Shown: in pieces, positions 22,561 to 33,503 of the stretch
How the letters are laid out: every line of letters begins with the position of its first letter
Position numbering within the stretch: position 1 is the stretch's first letter
From: Halictus rubicundus
Taxonomy: Eukaryota > Arthropoda > Insecta > Hymenoptera > Halictidae
NCBI RefSeq assembly: GCF_050948215.1
Contig: NC_135150.1
Location: 15,231,943-15,295,942, forward strand
DNA length: 64,000 bases
Reading direction: 5' to 3'
The notes under the pieces: model-generated
The model's database searches: none
The model's input: only the letters and a program-made list of their open reading frames with translations
Told to the model about the DNA's origin: nothing
Translations under genes and position numbers: made by a program

Positions 22561-23462
22561 ATCTTAACCTGGAGTTCGTTTAAAATTATTGTAATTACCA
22601 TGGATCTTCGTCGATCGGTGACAAAGCTGTAAATATCTAGAACGACCGAGAGGTTATTAAGACGTGATCAGCTGGGGGCTAATGATATCCTCGTCGTATG
22701 CTCTTAATTGCTCGTTTTAATCGAAACTACCGTTGCATCACCGTCAGAAGCGTTTCTCGGCCCGAGATCGAAACGAGAAGCGGCGTAAGCATCGAGCACA
22801 GTAATGGGATCACGATCGTTGAGGCGAATCGTTAGAAACAATCGGCGGATCTATCTATCATGTTACAATCGGCTGTACGACGATCGATCATTTCATCGGG
22901 GCTACGAAATCGTCGAACAGCAAATCGGCGGTTTCGACTCGGCCGGGAAACACACCCGGAGGGGCTCCTTGTGCCGATTGTTGTTGCGGATTGCACCCGA
23001 CACCGAATTACTTGTCATCCGGCTTTTTAATTTATCATCGAGGGTTCGCGTGGATTTTTTCGATCGGTTGATTTGCGACTCGGGGTCGGCGGAGGTTAAA
23101 GAGAAATTTTTCGTCGGATATTTACGATCGGCCGTGCTTCATTCACTTAATTAGGCATAGGCAGCGAATGAGACGTTAGAAAGCGGACTGCGGGACACAA
23201 TAAACCTCTGATCACTTCCTACCACGTATCGCTCCTCGCTGGAAAAGTCTGGATTGCATGTGTAACATTGCCGGAGATGACAGTGAACGCGCTTAATCCT
23301 TGCACATCATTAAACAAATTGTTAGGCGAATACGCGAATTAATTGACGCCCTATTGTCAAGAACAATTCGCCAGTTGACTGCGAATACAGATGATTTATT
23401 TTGCACGCATTGATTTGTGTCAGACAATTGTAAAAGTTCCCACTCGATTTTTAGAAATCTGA
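22561..23462. other. unique sequence, no gene seen
   Basis: CpG-moderate. The frame at 22804-23154 (116 codons) has no domain I recognise. Confidence 0.45.
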
Positions 23463-24215
23463 AGACATTCTTTGAAGAAAAGTCACACATTGGGGGACAT
23501 TTGTATAACAGTAAATGATGGTGACTTCAAATTGATGATCAGATGGTTATTTCAAAAAATGTGTTTAAAAATAAAAGTTACATTTATTTGGAAAATTGAT
23601 GAAGTCGCTGGAGGAAAATCGAATGGAATGAGTTTGATTGTTACCATTGATTTGCAACTCGAAGAAATTGGGAGCAGGGCAAACCAGCAATTGTTGCTTC
23701 GAATAGAAGGCCCGTTCTCAATGGCACCTGCGTGCAAATGCGAGAATTATTCAACGTTCATTGTGAGACTTCTCGTTTTTCTCTGAATCCCAACAGACAA
23801 CAGTCCAGCAGGATCAAACCTGACCACTCAAGGTTTTCCAAGATGGAGGATGGCAACTGTTCACGGTTTATCTAATTTCCATTTATATCGACAGATTTTT
23901 CCATGCTCTTGGAAAGTGTCTATTAATCAAGCGAACATGCGCGCGACGTTGCAACCGTGGCCGTCGTTTTTCCACGGCGACGAGGTGAAAAATATCATCG
24001 AGCGGGAAATTGTAAATGTTACAGTCACAGGTTTCCATATTGAGGCGACAGATCTTGAATTAGGCTTCTCGCGGCTAATACATGCACAGCGATTTATGAC
24101 CAATGAATTGCAAATACGTAACGATATTGAAGAAGTTGAGAATGTTCTCCGTGAAAGCCTCAACTTTCATGTATTTAAAAAGCGTGCGTGCAAATTGAAT
24201 AAAAATGGCTCTTGA
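23463..24215 (+). pseudogene. unrecognised coding-like frame with one TGA
   Basis: One reading frame stays open from after the TGA at 23460 to the stop at 24213, about 250 codons, broken only by a TGA at 23784-23786. The second part has an ATG at 23850 and 121 codons. The surroundings are not unusually GC-rich, so long open frames are less expected here than in the CpG blocks. The translation has a globular look: mixed charges and alternating hydrophobics around codons 35-60 (TFIWKIDEV, SLIVTIDLQLEE), and an acidic helix-like stretch near the end (NDIEEVENVLRESL). A GTGAGA donor-like site at 23763 has no acceptor that keeps the frame within a plausible intron. I do not recognise the family. 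It may be a decayed gene or transposon fragment, or chance. Confidence 0.25.
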
Positions 24216-24299
24216 AAAATTGTAAAATAACAAACCCTTGCATTATTCGCTCTTTTTCTCGAAACATTATGATTATGATGGGTGTCACAATATTTCTTA

Positions 24300-24960
24300 C
24301 CAGTTATTGGAAATACCTATAGTTGGTACAATTTCTAATGTAAAATATGGAGTTGAACGTAGTACAGTGATTTCCCTATATATGTCGCCAAGGCCTGGAT
24401 GATAAACGTCGCGGAGTTATCCCCACTACCGCGTAGTATACCCGGTGAGGGACCGCACAGCTCGAGAGGCCTCGAACGCCGTGAAATGTAAACATAACAC
24501 GGCCCATGTCTCCGGGACGATACATGACGCTGGTAAGACCCGTGATGTTGACATATATTGAGAATTTACTGTACTATAGTCAATGTGTTCACGGAAACTG
24601 TGAATTTGCCTCGTGTGCTTCAAAGTAATGGAAACCAGCATCAGATTTGATTTTCCATGAACCACCCCCAGTTACATTATTGGAAATATAGTAATGCATA
24701 AATAACTTCTAACCTAAAATATGGAGTTGAATGCGCTGTTATATGGAATGTGTTTACTGAAACTTGTGAATTTGCGTCGTGTGCTGCAAAGTAATGGAAA
24801 CCAGCATCAGATGTGAGTTTCCATGAACCACCCCGAGTTGCATTATCGAAAATATAGTACCACTTCTGATGTAAAATATGGAGTTAAATATACTGTGATA
24901 TTGCATGTGTTCAAGTAATGAAATCTCGAGACAGATTTGAGTTTCCACTAACAGTTACCG
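24300..24960 (+). repeat. ~160-bp tandem array, split by a MITE
   Basis: TAAAATATGGAGTTGAA recurs at about 24340, 24714 and 24870 (the last with AGTTAAA). TAATGGAAACCAGCATCAGA recurs at 24628 and 24792, a spacing of 164. The first spacing of about 374 exceeds the period by the length of the inserted pogo-like MITE (24365-24571). About 3.5 diverged units. Confidence 0.8.
24365..24571 (+). mobile_element. pogo/Tigger-like MITE, 207 bp
   Basis: Starts CAGTGATTTCCCTATATATG after TA (24363-24364). Ends, on the minus strand, with CAGTAAATTCTCAATATATG before TA (24572-24573). It sits within the ~160-bp tandem array. No coding capacity. Confidence 0.85.
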
Positions 24961-25645
24961 CCGCCATCTCGCTCAGCCGTAAAAATCGAGAGTCTCTCGG
25001 CCATCGCGTCGGTGAAAGATCTCCGAATCGATCAAGTTCGGGTGATCGAGGAATTCCAGGCCGTCACTCCGGAATCGTCACGAATGCCTGTGAAAACGAG
25101 TCGGATCGATAAATCACGCGGGGCGGAGGGGCGGGGGATCGAGTTTCCAGGGCAGGGGCCGATAAAGCCCGCCACACGTGGCCGATCATTATGAATCCCG
25201 ACAGCCACTTTATCCCAATCGGCGTGCGAGCCCGTGGGGCACTGGAAACGTCCATCAGGAAACGTCGAAACCCGACGAGCAGCCGGTTGCGGGGGTGGCT
25301 ACACCCTGCGGGGCCAGAACGGTGGACCGGGCGACGGTGTAGAACCTGCACAGTCTACTTTTTTTCTGCGGTTGTTGAGCAGGCCGGATCGTGGACCGGG
25401 GCAGGCCGCGCGGTAGAATGATTGATAATCGATCGTGCCGAACTGGCCGGAGTCTCGCGCACCCAACGAAGATGAATTCGTTCTGCGCCGAGGCCTAATT
25501 GTGCGCAGTCAGTGGTCCACCGTGTGGACTTGCCACGAGGTTCCACGCCTACGCCGGACGAGGATAGAAAAATGAGGGTCTCGAAGGAAGAGGAACGAGG
25601 AGAGGCGAAAAAGAGGGGTTGGGGATCGCAATCCGAGGGGGAGGA

Positions 25646-25705
<60 letters not shown>

Positions 25706-26600
25706 TTAACTAACCTAGCTTGACCCCCTATCGATATTTTCACCTGGTGTTCCATGACCGTCGGGAGTTGCATCCCCTCCCGCGTTCTCTTCGATATCGT
25801 GCAGCTCGGATTCTTCTTCGGGGAGTATCAAAGACTCTTCACCCTTTTTCTCCTCTCTCTCCTCTCTCTCTCCCTCACTCTTCTTTTCCATGGATATCGC
25901 ACGGGACCACCGCTCTCCTCCGAGCCGGCGCATAAAACACACGGGGTTAATGCACCGCTATAAATATAACGCCGGCGAGCCCGTGGTTTGCGCGAAATTA
26001 ATTACGCAACGTATTTACGCCGATGGGATGCCGTTAGGCGTGATCGAGGACCCCGTGCAGCGAAAATGAGACGAGACCGGGCCCCGGAGATAATGAATTA
26101 TCGGACGCCTTCGCTCGGCTCGGCTCGACTCCGCTCGACTCCGCGCTCCACGCTCGAGACGCGTCCGACACCCTTTACCCTGCGATAATTCGATTCACTT
26201 TACGCCTGCCGCGTAAATAATTGTGTGTCTGCGTGTGTCGCCTTTTGGAGATAAACATCCCGGTTGTTAGGGAGAACGGCCCGCTGAAACGGACGGCCCT
26301 ACCTTTTCTCTCGCGGCGCTAATTTACCGGCGAAACGACAGGAAAGGTTTAATTGGTCGCTGCTTTACGACTTTTCACGCGATTTCTGTCATCGATCAAT
26401 TAATTCGATTGTCATTAGCGGTTTTTTTACTGACCGGGTTTTTGATGTTGCGAGACTGCGTGTGGCTTGAACAGCTGGACACGGCCATCTTTACAACACT
26501 GTGTTGATCCAACCCTTTCTTTTGTAATATTGCGGCAGGTTCGTGATTAATTTGAACAGGGATTATTTCTTTCTTCTACATTGAAACGAAGTTCTACTTC
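24961..26600. other. CpG-rich unique block, no gene seen
   Basis: Holds a GA microsatellite (25652-25703), a CT-rich tract (25850-25884) and degenerate CGGCT/CGACT pentamers (26113-26148). TATAAATA at 25959 sits in GC-rich sequence, but no initiator or following reading frame supports a promoter. Confidence 0.5.
25652..25703 (+). repeat. (AG)n microsatellite
   Basis: About 26 AG units, uninterrupted. Confidence 0.95.
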
Positions 26601-26766
26601 GAAGTGATTTCTCTATATATGTCGCCAAGGACTGGACGATAAACGTCGCGGAATTATCCCCACTGTCGCGAAATATATGTCGTGAGGGGCCACGAAGCTC
26701 GAGAGGCTTCGGACATCGAACAGTGTAAACATAACACGGTGTATGTCTTCTGTTGTTGCCAGACAC
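26601..26766 (+). mobile_element. pogo/Tigger-like MITE, 3'-truncated
   Basis: AAGTGATTTCTCTATATATG, GATAAACGTCGCGGAATTAT and GCTCGAGAGGC match the copies at 24365 and 45705. The right inverted repeat is missing. A second element begins at 26769. Confidence 0.8.
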
Positions 26767-26768
26767 TA

Positions 26769-26958
26769 CCGATCAAAAGTATCAGAACACTCCAGAATGG
26801 ATACGTCGATGAATCTCGTATTTAATTTTAGCGTAGTATTGGTAACATACGTAATTTTTAACTAGTAAAAATCGATTTTAGTCACTATTTTTGGCACTGA
26901 AATAACTTGTATGCAATGCTAATACATATTTCGCAAGTGTCCGGATACTTTTGAGCAT
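26769..26958. mobile_element. Tc1/mariner-like MITE, 190 bp
   Basis: Left ATCAAAAGTATCAGAACACT and right (minus strand) CTCAAAAGTATCCGGACACT match at about 17 of 20, bordered by TA at 26767-26768 and 26959-26960. AT-rich and non-coding. Confidence 0.7.
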
Positions 26959-26960
26959 TA

Positions 26961-29900
26961 ATATTAATTTAGACATGCAATTGACAGTCGTACAAAGATT
27001 CACAGTCTGGTTACAATAAACTTTGTCTTTTCTATTCTCATCCTATTATTTCATGTGACTTTTAAGATCACTCGTGTGACTGTTCCCGTGTTGATCTATT
27101 GAAGTTCGAAATAAAAGACGATTGTAGTACAGGTAGCTGTCCGATTATATCATCATAGTGCACCACCGCACCTTTGTTTCCTACTAATCCGTGGTTAAAC
27201 CGAGCCCCGGTAATGAACAGATAACTCAACGTGATTAAGGACGACGCCTATTAAATCCTCAACTTTGAGCGAGCATGTAGAACAAGTTCCAGTCGCAGCC
27301 AGTCCAAGTGCCGTCGCTCCTAATTTCTCAAAGGAGCGAGGGCATTCTATCACTGTCCCTCGTCGCGGTAATTATTAATTACTGCGCCAGTCGGGTTCGC
27401 GACACGCTTATCAGCGAACATCGTCGTTACACCGAGTCGCGGGTATTGCGCGGCTGCAGACGCGTCGCGATTTTCCCGGGGACGCGCGTTGATCACGCCG
27501 AGGAGGAAACGGTGGATCCAGTGCGCGACGTTGCGCAATTATCAGATGATCCATCCGCGTCCCTCGCCCCAGCCCCGCGGACCCGCGTTCCTCTCTTAAG
27601 ATCACCGGGGGAATCGAGACGTCGATGCGTGGATTGCTTTATTAAATTTTGCGCAACGCAAACGATTTTCCAGCGGCGACGGTCGGACCGAGCGAACCGG
27701 CTATAAATCACCCGCTACAATGACATCGGCATGACGGTTCCAGCGGTACCCTCTCCAGCCACCGAGAGCATCCTCCTCTGTCTTTCTCTGGGAGCGCTTC
27801 TTTCCACGAGAGCCCGCGACCAATCCGCGCCGTCGTTTACTTACGTAAACGCATTCTAACTTGACCAGCAGGTGACTGAGACACCGGCCACGGTATTGTC
27901 GATCCGCGATCGTTTCACGGGATTCACTCGTGACGCGATCGCTCGACGCCGATTGGCGGAATCCCGGACACGCTGACGTCGGGTCAATTTCACGCGTCAT
28001 TTTCCTTCCTCGGATCGACGGGGCAACCAGCTGGAATCGCGGCGCAATGATTTTTAGTTAACACGCCGGTGATTGTTTCACGGGTTACGAAGCCTGCCTG
28101 TTGTTCGTTAGGAAACGATAATGATCCTTTGTGTCGGTATTAGACTGCGGATCTTTGTGCGCCAGTGGTGGGCAGATATTCGTAAAATACAGGGAAACCG
28201 CTTTATTAAGTTTGTTTTATTAAGGACTGTCTACATTTTTGGGTTGGTTCTCTCTCGATTCAATTTTTATGAGATACACTGTGAACGTGGGAAATTGCAT
28301 GGAGATCTACAGTATGTTTGCTAGGCTTTTTAAAAGATTCTGACGGAGGGAAAAATATATTTTACTGACTGGAAAGTATATTCTGGTAAATATTAAATAG
28401 AAATACTATAAATTTTCTTAACATACATTGCGTCTTGCAAGACGCCATAAATGCAAGGTCTGGATTCTAGTTATGACTATGCACATTGTAGACCCTAGGG
28501 AACTTTGGTTCCTTGAAGAAATTATAAGAAAAATGACTTTGGAAGTTTAATGAAATTTCACCCACGAGTGATAGCCGTGGTGGTTAAATGGTTCAACAAT
28601 TTCTATTTAAAAAACAAGCTTTGGAAGAACAAAGTGTCACTGTGACAGGGGTGTCAAGCATAAATCTTGAACCTACTAACCTCGAAGCCACCAGCCCCCA
28701 AGATCAAAGATTAATAAAGTAAATGCTTCGATAGTGGTAAGTTAGATTTTTCCGACTGGTCGGGTAATTTTTAGTCATCCTCTGGTCGGTCCCTTCCAGA
28801 CCCATCATCCACATTCCATAACCCCGCAGGTGGTTCTCAAAAATCGTGATAACCTCGTGGGGACAGCGGGTCGAGGGTTGTTGCGCATCAGTCTCGGCAG
28901 GTTGACCTTTCCGAAAGTGCTGGGGGTTTTGACAGCGCCGATTGGTCAGCGAGGCTAGAAATTGGAAAGGTGAGACCGGTGTCGGGTAGCGATGGGTCCT
29001 CGCGAGCCATCGATAGAGTCGTCGCGCCTCGAACACTGATAATAGTCAGGATTAATAAATCCGCTTTTCTACGGCCATCAATCGCCGCTCGCCGAGGCAA
29101 GGATTGTTAACACGTTCCTGCATCGGTGTCGACGATAGAAATATCACTCTCCCAGGCGAGATACGGTAGGCGCGGGTCGCGTCTCGTCCCCTTCTCGCCC
29201 CCCCCCTCTAGATGGTAGCGCCTTCATCCTCGCCGATAATCCTGCGTTTAGACCGCGATACTATACTCTCGGGGGCTCCCATCTCTCGCGCGCGCACGCG
29301 AGCCAGCGCAGCGCTTGACAAATGATCGGCTGTGCAGCGTTCGATTCGTCGCCGTTTGCTTTCTATTTACGCTCGATAGTCGTCCGTTTGGTCATACGCT
29401 CTGACGTAATCGGTGAAACGAACGAAACCACACGACAATGACGCCTCCACGATCGCCGACACCCGGCTCACACCTTACGCCGTCGTAGCTACAGGTAAAA
29501 CCGCGGGACTGACTCCGCGCGGGAGTCAGCCTATCGTGCGGGGGAGAGCTGGCCCATGGGAGTTACGTGTCGAACCAATGAACCAGCTACAGTCGCCGAT
29601 GAATTATTCCCAGGGGATAGCGTATCCGGCTGCGAAATTTTATACGAACACAGTGGCCGGCGTTTTTCTACGAACGTATCCTCCTACAGCGATCGTTGCG
29701 GAGACATCGTATCTTATGCTAGCTCTTGGAAACCCACCATTCATTTTCCGTTTTAGCGTCGGCATAAATAACTCTATTACAATATTTTATATTCCACGGG
29801 ATTTCTATTTGACTTCTGGTGGGAAAATCGAACATCCTGGCGGGGACAATTTTTACTTATTCCACAGGCAACGTGTTTAGACGTCATGCGCTGATTGAGT

Positions 29901-29966
29901 TAGTAAGATCACAGTTTGTTAGACAAAGGAAAAGGAGATTCGGCGGAAATGTTCAAAACAATTATA
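26961..29966. other. unique sequence, no gene seen
   Basis: CpG-rich at about 27300-28000 and 28850-29480. A hAT-like MITE left-end scrap starts at 28141, and a perfect 16-bp palindrome GCGTCTTGCAAGACGC lies at 28430-28445. The 155-codon frame at 29413-29880 starts at GTG and has no domain I recognise. Confidence 0.5.
28141..28162 (-). mobile_element. hAT-like MITE end scrap
   Basis: TAGACTGCGGATCTTTGTGC matches the family terminus and is preceded by GTCGGTAT, which fits nTnnnnAn. The similarity stops after about 20 bases. Confidence 0.35.
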
Positions 29967-30535
29967 TTAGGGGTACCCGTTAGTAATCAATTATTTGCAA
30001 AGAATTTGTTTCGCCTTTAGTTCTGTACCGATCGTTGAAGAGGAAACCCGTATTCTTTTACAGTTTTCGGTGAAGCAGCCTGTGTTCCAAATATTCTAAA
30101 AAGTGTAATATTTTTTACAACTCTGTAATAAAATGACGGCGTTCGTACCTTCCAAGGATCATATTCGTAATTGCATACTTCTTTTGATCTCTCTGACAGG
30201 TCTCGAAGTGGACGACCAGTTGAATTTGATAATGACACCCTAAAATCTCTAGCGGAAGCTGATCCAAAATTAAGTATACAAGAATTATCCAGATGCCTTG
30301 GGTCCACATGGTCAACTATAGAAAGGCACCTACACGAAGTGAGAAAGGCATATAGGCAAGGAATATGAGTACCGCATCAATTATCTGGGTCCAACGAGAA
30401 TATTCGTCGATCAATGGCAAACTGTTCTTGACAATGATGGAGATTATATATAATAAATTAAGAAATAAAAACTTGAATGTACTACAAAGTTTGTTTTAGA
30501 TTTCAAAATAATTGACTACTTATGGGTCGCCCTAA
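29967..30535 (+). mobile_element. mariner relic with both TIRs, 569 bp
   Basis: Left end TTAGGGGTACCCGTTAGTAA; right end on the minus strand TTAGGGCGACCCATAAGTAG; both are followed by TCAATTATTT. TA flanks at 29965-29966 and 30536-30537. Intact mariners are about 1.3 kb, so more than half is lost. The remaining interior encodes the DNA-binding part of the transposase with stops. Confidence 0.9.
30171..30440 (+). pseudogene. mariner transposase remnant (HTH region)
   Basis: The open stretch 30171-30368 reads FDLSDRSRSGRPVEFD, then a second helix-turn-helix-like part (LSIQELSRCLGSTWSTIERH). This is the arrangement of the mariner N-terminal DNA-binding domain, where a DxPRSGRP-type linker precedes a second HTH. 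The TGA at 30366 falls where a Trp codon (TGG) is usual, and the same frame continues with VPHQLSGSNENIRRSM, matching the conserved VPH(E/D)L motif. Further stops follow near 30432. Upstream, a TAA at 30168 ends the frame. The catalytic D,D34D part is absent. This is a dead copy. It is the only clear protein homology in the window. Confidence 0.85.
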
Positions 30536-33421
30536 TATATTTACATCTATATACAGGTTGCTATTTTGATAAGCACTGTTCAGATAAAAATTGCTAATTT
30601 ATCTTGCGGTGTGTGTGACAAAGTTTCAACTTATCACGAAATTCACCTGTTCGTAACTCTTATTCAATAAAAAGCTCGACCATCTTCAACCAAAATGTCT
30701 CGGCAAAAAAGGTTGAAAGCGCTGAATCAAAGTAAAAGGTGGTCGTTCTGGTGAGCGTCATTAGAACGAAAAAATCGCTGATTTTTCGAATCCCGGCAGC
30801 CTATCCTCCGAGCTTCTAAAGTCGTTCGAGTAATTACGTACCACGCGCACGCATATAAAGAGATACGCGGAACCGCGTCCGCAAACTGCTCTGCCTATTA
30901 GACAGCGGCGATCGGGGTATAATAGACGGCGCGGCCATTAAAAAGCTGTCAGAAACTCTTCTGTGAGCGGCTCGGCCGATAATGTCACCGTGAAATCTTT
31001 TTGCGCGGCGTGATGAGTTACGTGGGTAATTTCGGGAACGAGGCAATATAATAATCCGCCGCGAAATCCCGCCAATTCGCATACCGTATTTGCATACAGC
31101 CCGGTCGTTATCCCCCCCTCCCCTCTCCCGGGGAGAGTGGACGTGGACGCGGGGGCGGAGCTGCCAATTTCGAGCGTGGGGATCATCGCGGGCCCCCGGA
31201 TCGACGTCGGGCCCGGGCCTTGGCTCCGGGCCCGCGTAATCGCGACGGCAAAAAGGTGATTACGTTTTTTGCCGGGTCGTTCGAGATTAAAAACGGCCGA
31301 CGGGCGTTGTAATTGCGAGCGATAGTGGCGCGGCGCCCGGTGGCTGCTACCGGACATCAGGGGTTCCTTTTTCCCCCGTGTTCACCGAGGGGAGAAGGAA
31401 TATCATTCCGTGAGGACGATGGGGCCCACGAAGAGGAGGGAGACCGCTCGCCGGATCCCCCGGGCACGACCGCACAAATTATAGACCGTCGGAGCCTACG
31501 GAAGCCGGCGGAAACGGCCGGCTACGTAGCGCGGAAGCTGGACGCTGCCTTTTCGCGTTCCCGCGAATTGCCACTTCCACAGCTGAACTGGAAAAAGACG
31601 GACCCACCGTCACCTCTGATATTGTCCTCGCGTCATTGTAGTTCGAGTCGTAGATTCTGCACGAGATTTCTCAACGAGACAGCGGACCTCTGTGTCTGAA
31701 GCGTGCTTCGAGGAATATCTGATTTCTGAAGTAGCAAGCAAACAATTTAGTTATCTACGTCTTTCGAAATCTGGCCTTTTGATTTTAAAGGGAAAATAAG
31801 GGCATTTTCATTTTATTCGAAAAATTAGAAGTGATCCTAATCTTTTGGCCAGGAACTGTACTAGGTCCCAGTATAGCATCGGCGGGGAACATGTTTTCCA
31901 GGCCAGTGGTAGGGGAACTACTAGAGCACTGGAGGGAGTAGTGGAGCGATGGCGTAGAAGATGTTCCCCAGACCTGACAGTTGCAAGCTCGTGTAAAATC
32001 CATAAAACTGAAACTCACAAACGAAACGGTCGTACAGATACGTAGCTAGTTGAGGGTTAAGATAGTTTCGCTGAAACGCAAAGAAATAAGGAAGTTCCAT
32101 TAATTTCCAGTTAGTCCAGTCATCTTGCCCGATCTGCCCCCACTGCTACTTAACCTCTTTGTTTACTTCGGAGCACCGAGGCAAGCATAACCATCCGGCA
32201 ATCTCTCGAATGCTCCGCCGTCGTCGTGGCTACGCTCGTTCGCGGTTTAAGGGCGCCGGTATCATCTCTGGTTTCCCGATAATCGCGCATCGCAGCCGCA
32301 TCTCCCGTGTCAAGGATCATTGACCGTTGATCGCGGCGTTTAATTAGCCACTCCCGGAAGAGCCGGCCCGTACGAACCACAAGAATCCATCGCTCGACGG
32401 AATTCCACCGGGGTGGAAGTTGGCTCGCTACGGTAGCCGCGGAAAGGAAGTCACGGAAAAGCTACGGAAGAATAGCGTCGGGGCAGATGCCGAGCGATGG
32501 ATCGGTCGGCCATTAGGCGGTTCGTATCGGCAGCATAAGCGGCCGGGTATTGCCCGTACACGGGTACGTAGTCGCTCACGTAGCCGGCTTTGATGTGCAC
32601 CGCGCCGGTGCATTGTAGATGCATTATAATGCATACCCACTAAGAAGCTCGGGTATGTTGGTATTATGCCTGAACGCGTCTCTCTCTCTCTCTCTCGTTC
32701 TCTTTCTCTTTCACTATAGCCGAGGTTCGATAATCAAAAGTGCCTTGCCCCCTCCCCCTCTCTTTCATACCTCTTCTCATGGTCCGCGGGAGAGCCTGTA
32801 CACGCACGCGCACACGGCCAGGATTATATGAATAGAAAGGCGGCGTGATACGTGATGGGCGTGTGCAATTGAAAATCATATTACGTAAAAGAGCGGAGCA
32901 GCAACGGAGCCGCGGTGAAAATTTGCCGTTTCTTTTTTTCGCGGTCTCTTTTGCGACCTCCCTCCCCTCGCACTCCCCTGCCCCGTACAAAACCTCCCCC
33001 GTCGCTTCCGCCGTCTACACGGTGGAACCGTAGCGAAATGTCCGCGGCGAACGTGTCGCGCTTAGAATGACGATGCACGCTGATCGACCGATAATCTCGA
33101 AATAAACGCGCTGGACATTGTAGACCTGGCCGCTGACTTGAATGACGATCGCCCGCCGATGCTGCGATCCGAGCCGACAGACCGCTTGGGGAACACCGGG
33201 GCGAGGCGTCTCCTCGCGTGCCAGCGGCTCTCTGTTCATGCTAATCTTCACTTTCGATGGTTTATTTATGAAAAAGAAATTCATACACGCGCCTCGCCGG
33301 CCGCCTTTGCCGGCGATTTCTCCGCCGACTGCCGACTGACTGCACACTGTATCCCCTGGACAATATTTATTGTCTGATTTAGAGCTCGATGCGATTTTAA
33401 ATATATATTCAGCACCTTTTT
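30536..33421. other. unique sequence, CpG-rich patches, no gene seen
   Basis: CpG-rich at about 30780-31700 and 32140-33350. Frames at 30834-31699 and 32428-33458 overlap on both strands and have no domains. A CT run lies at 32679-32716. Confidence 0.5.
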
Positions 33422-33503
33422 TTAACCCTTTGCACTCGGAGCCATCGATTCTAGACACATCATGTCCCCTTAGAGGGTACCCCCTCCGAGTGCAAAGGGT
33501 TAA
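33422..33503. mobile_element. minimal family-B TTAA element, 82 bp
   Basis: TTAACCCTTTGCACTCGGAG at the left is matched by its exact reverse complement at the right (33484-33503): a perfect 20-bp inverted repeat with about 42 bp between. The ends are those of family B. It could form a hairpin. Confidence 0.88.

Noticed and set aside
25959..25966. TATAAATA in GC-rich DNA, considered as a core promoter
   Set aside because: No initiator at the expected distance and no credible frame downstream. Similar TATAAATC words at 18532 and 27705 show the word is common here.
29413..29880. 155-codon plus-strand frame
   Set aside because: Starts at GTG rather than ATG and crosses a GC-to-AT change in composition. 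No domain or splice support.
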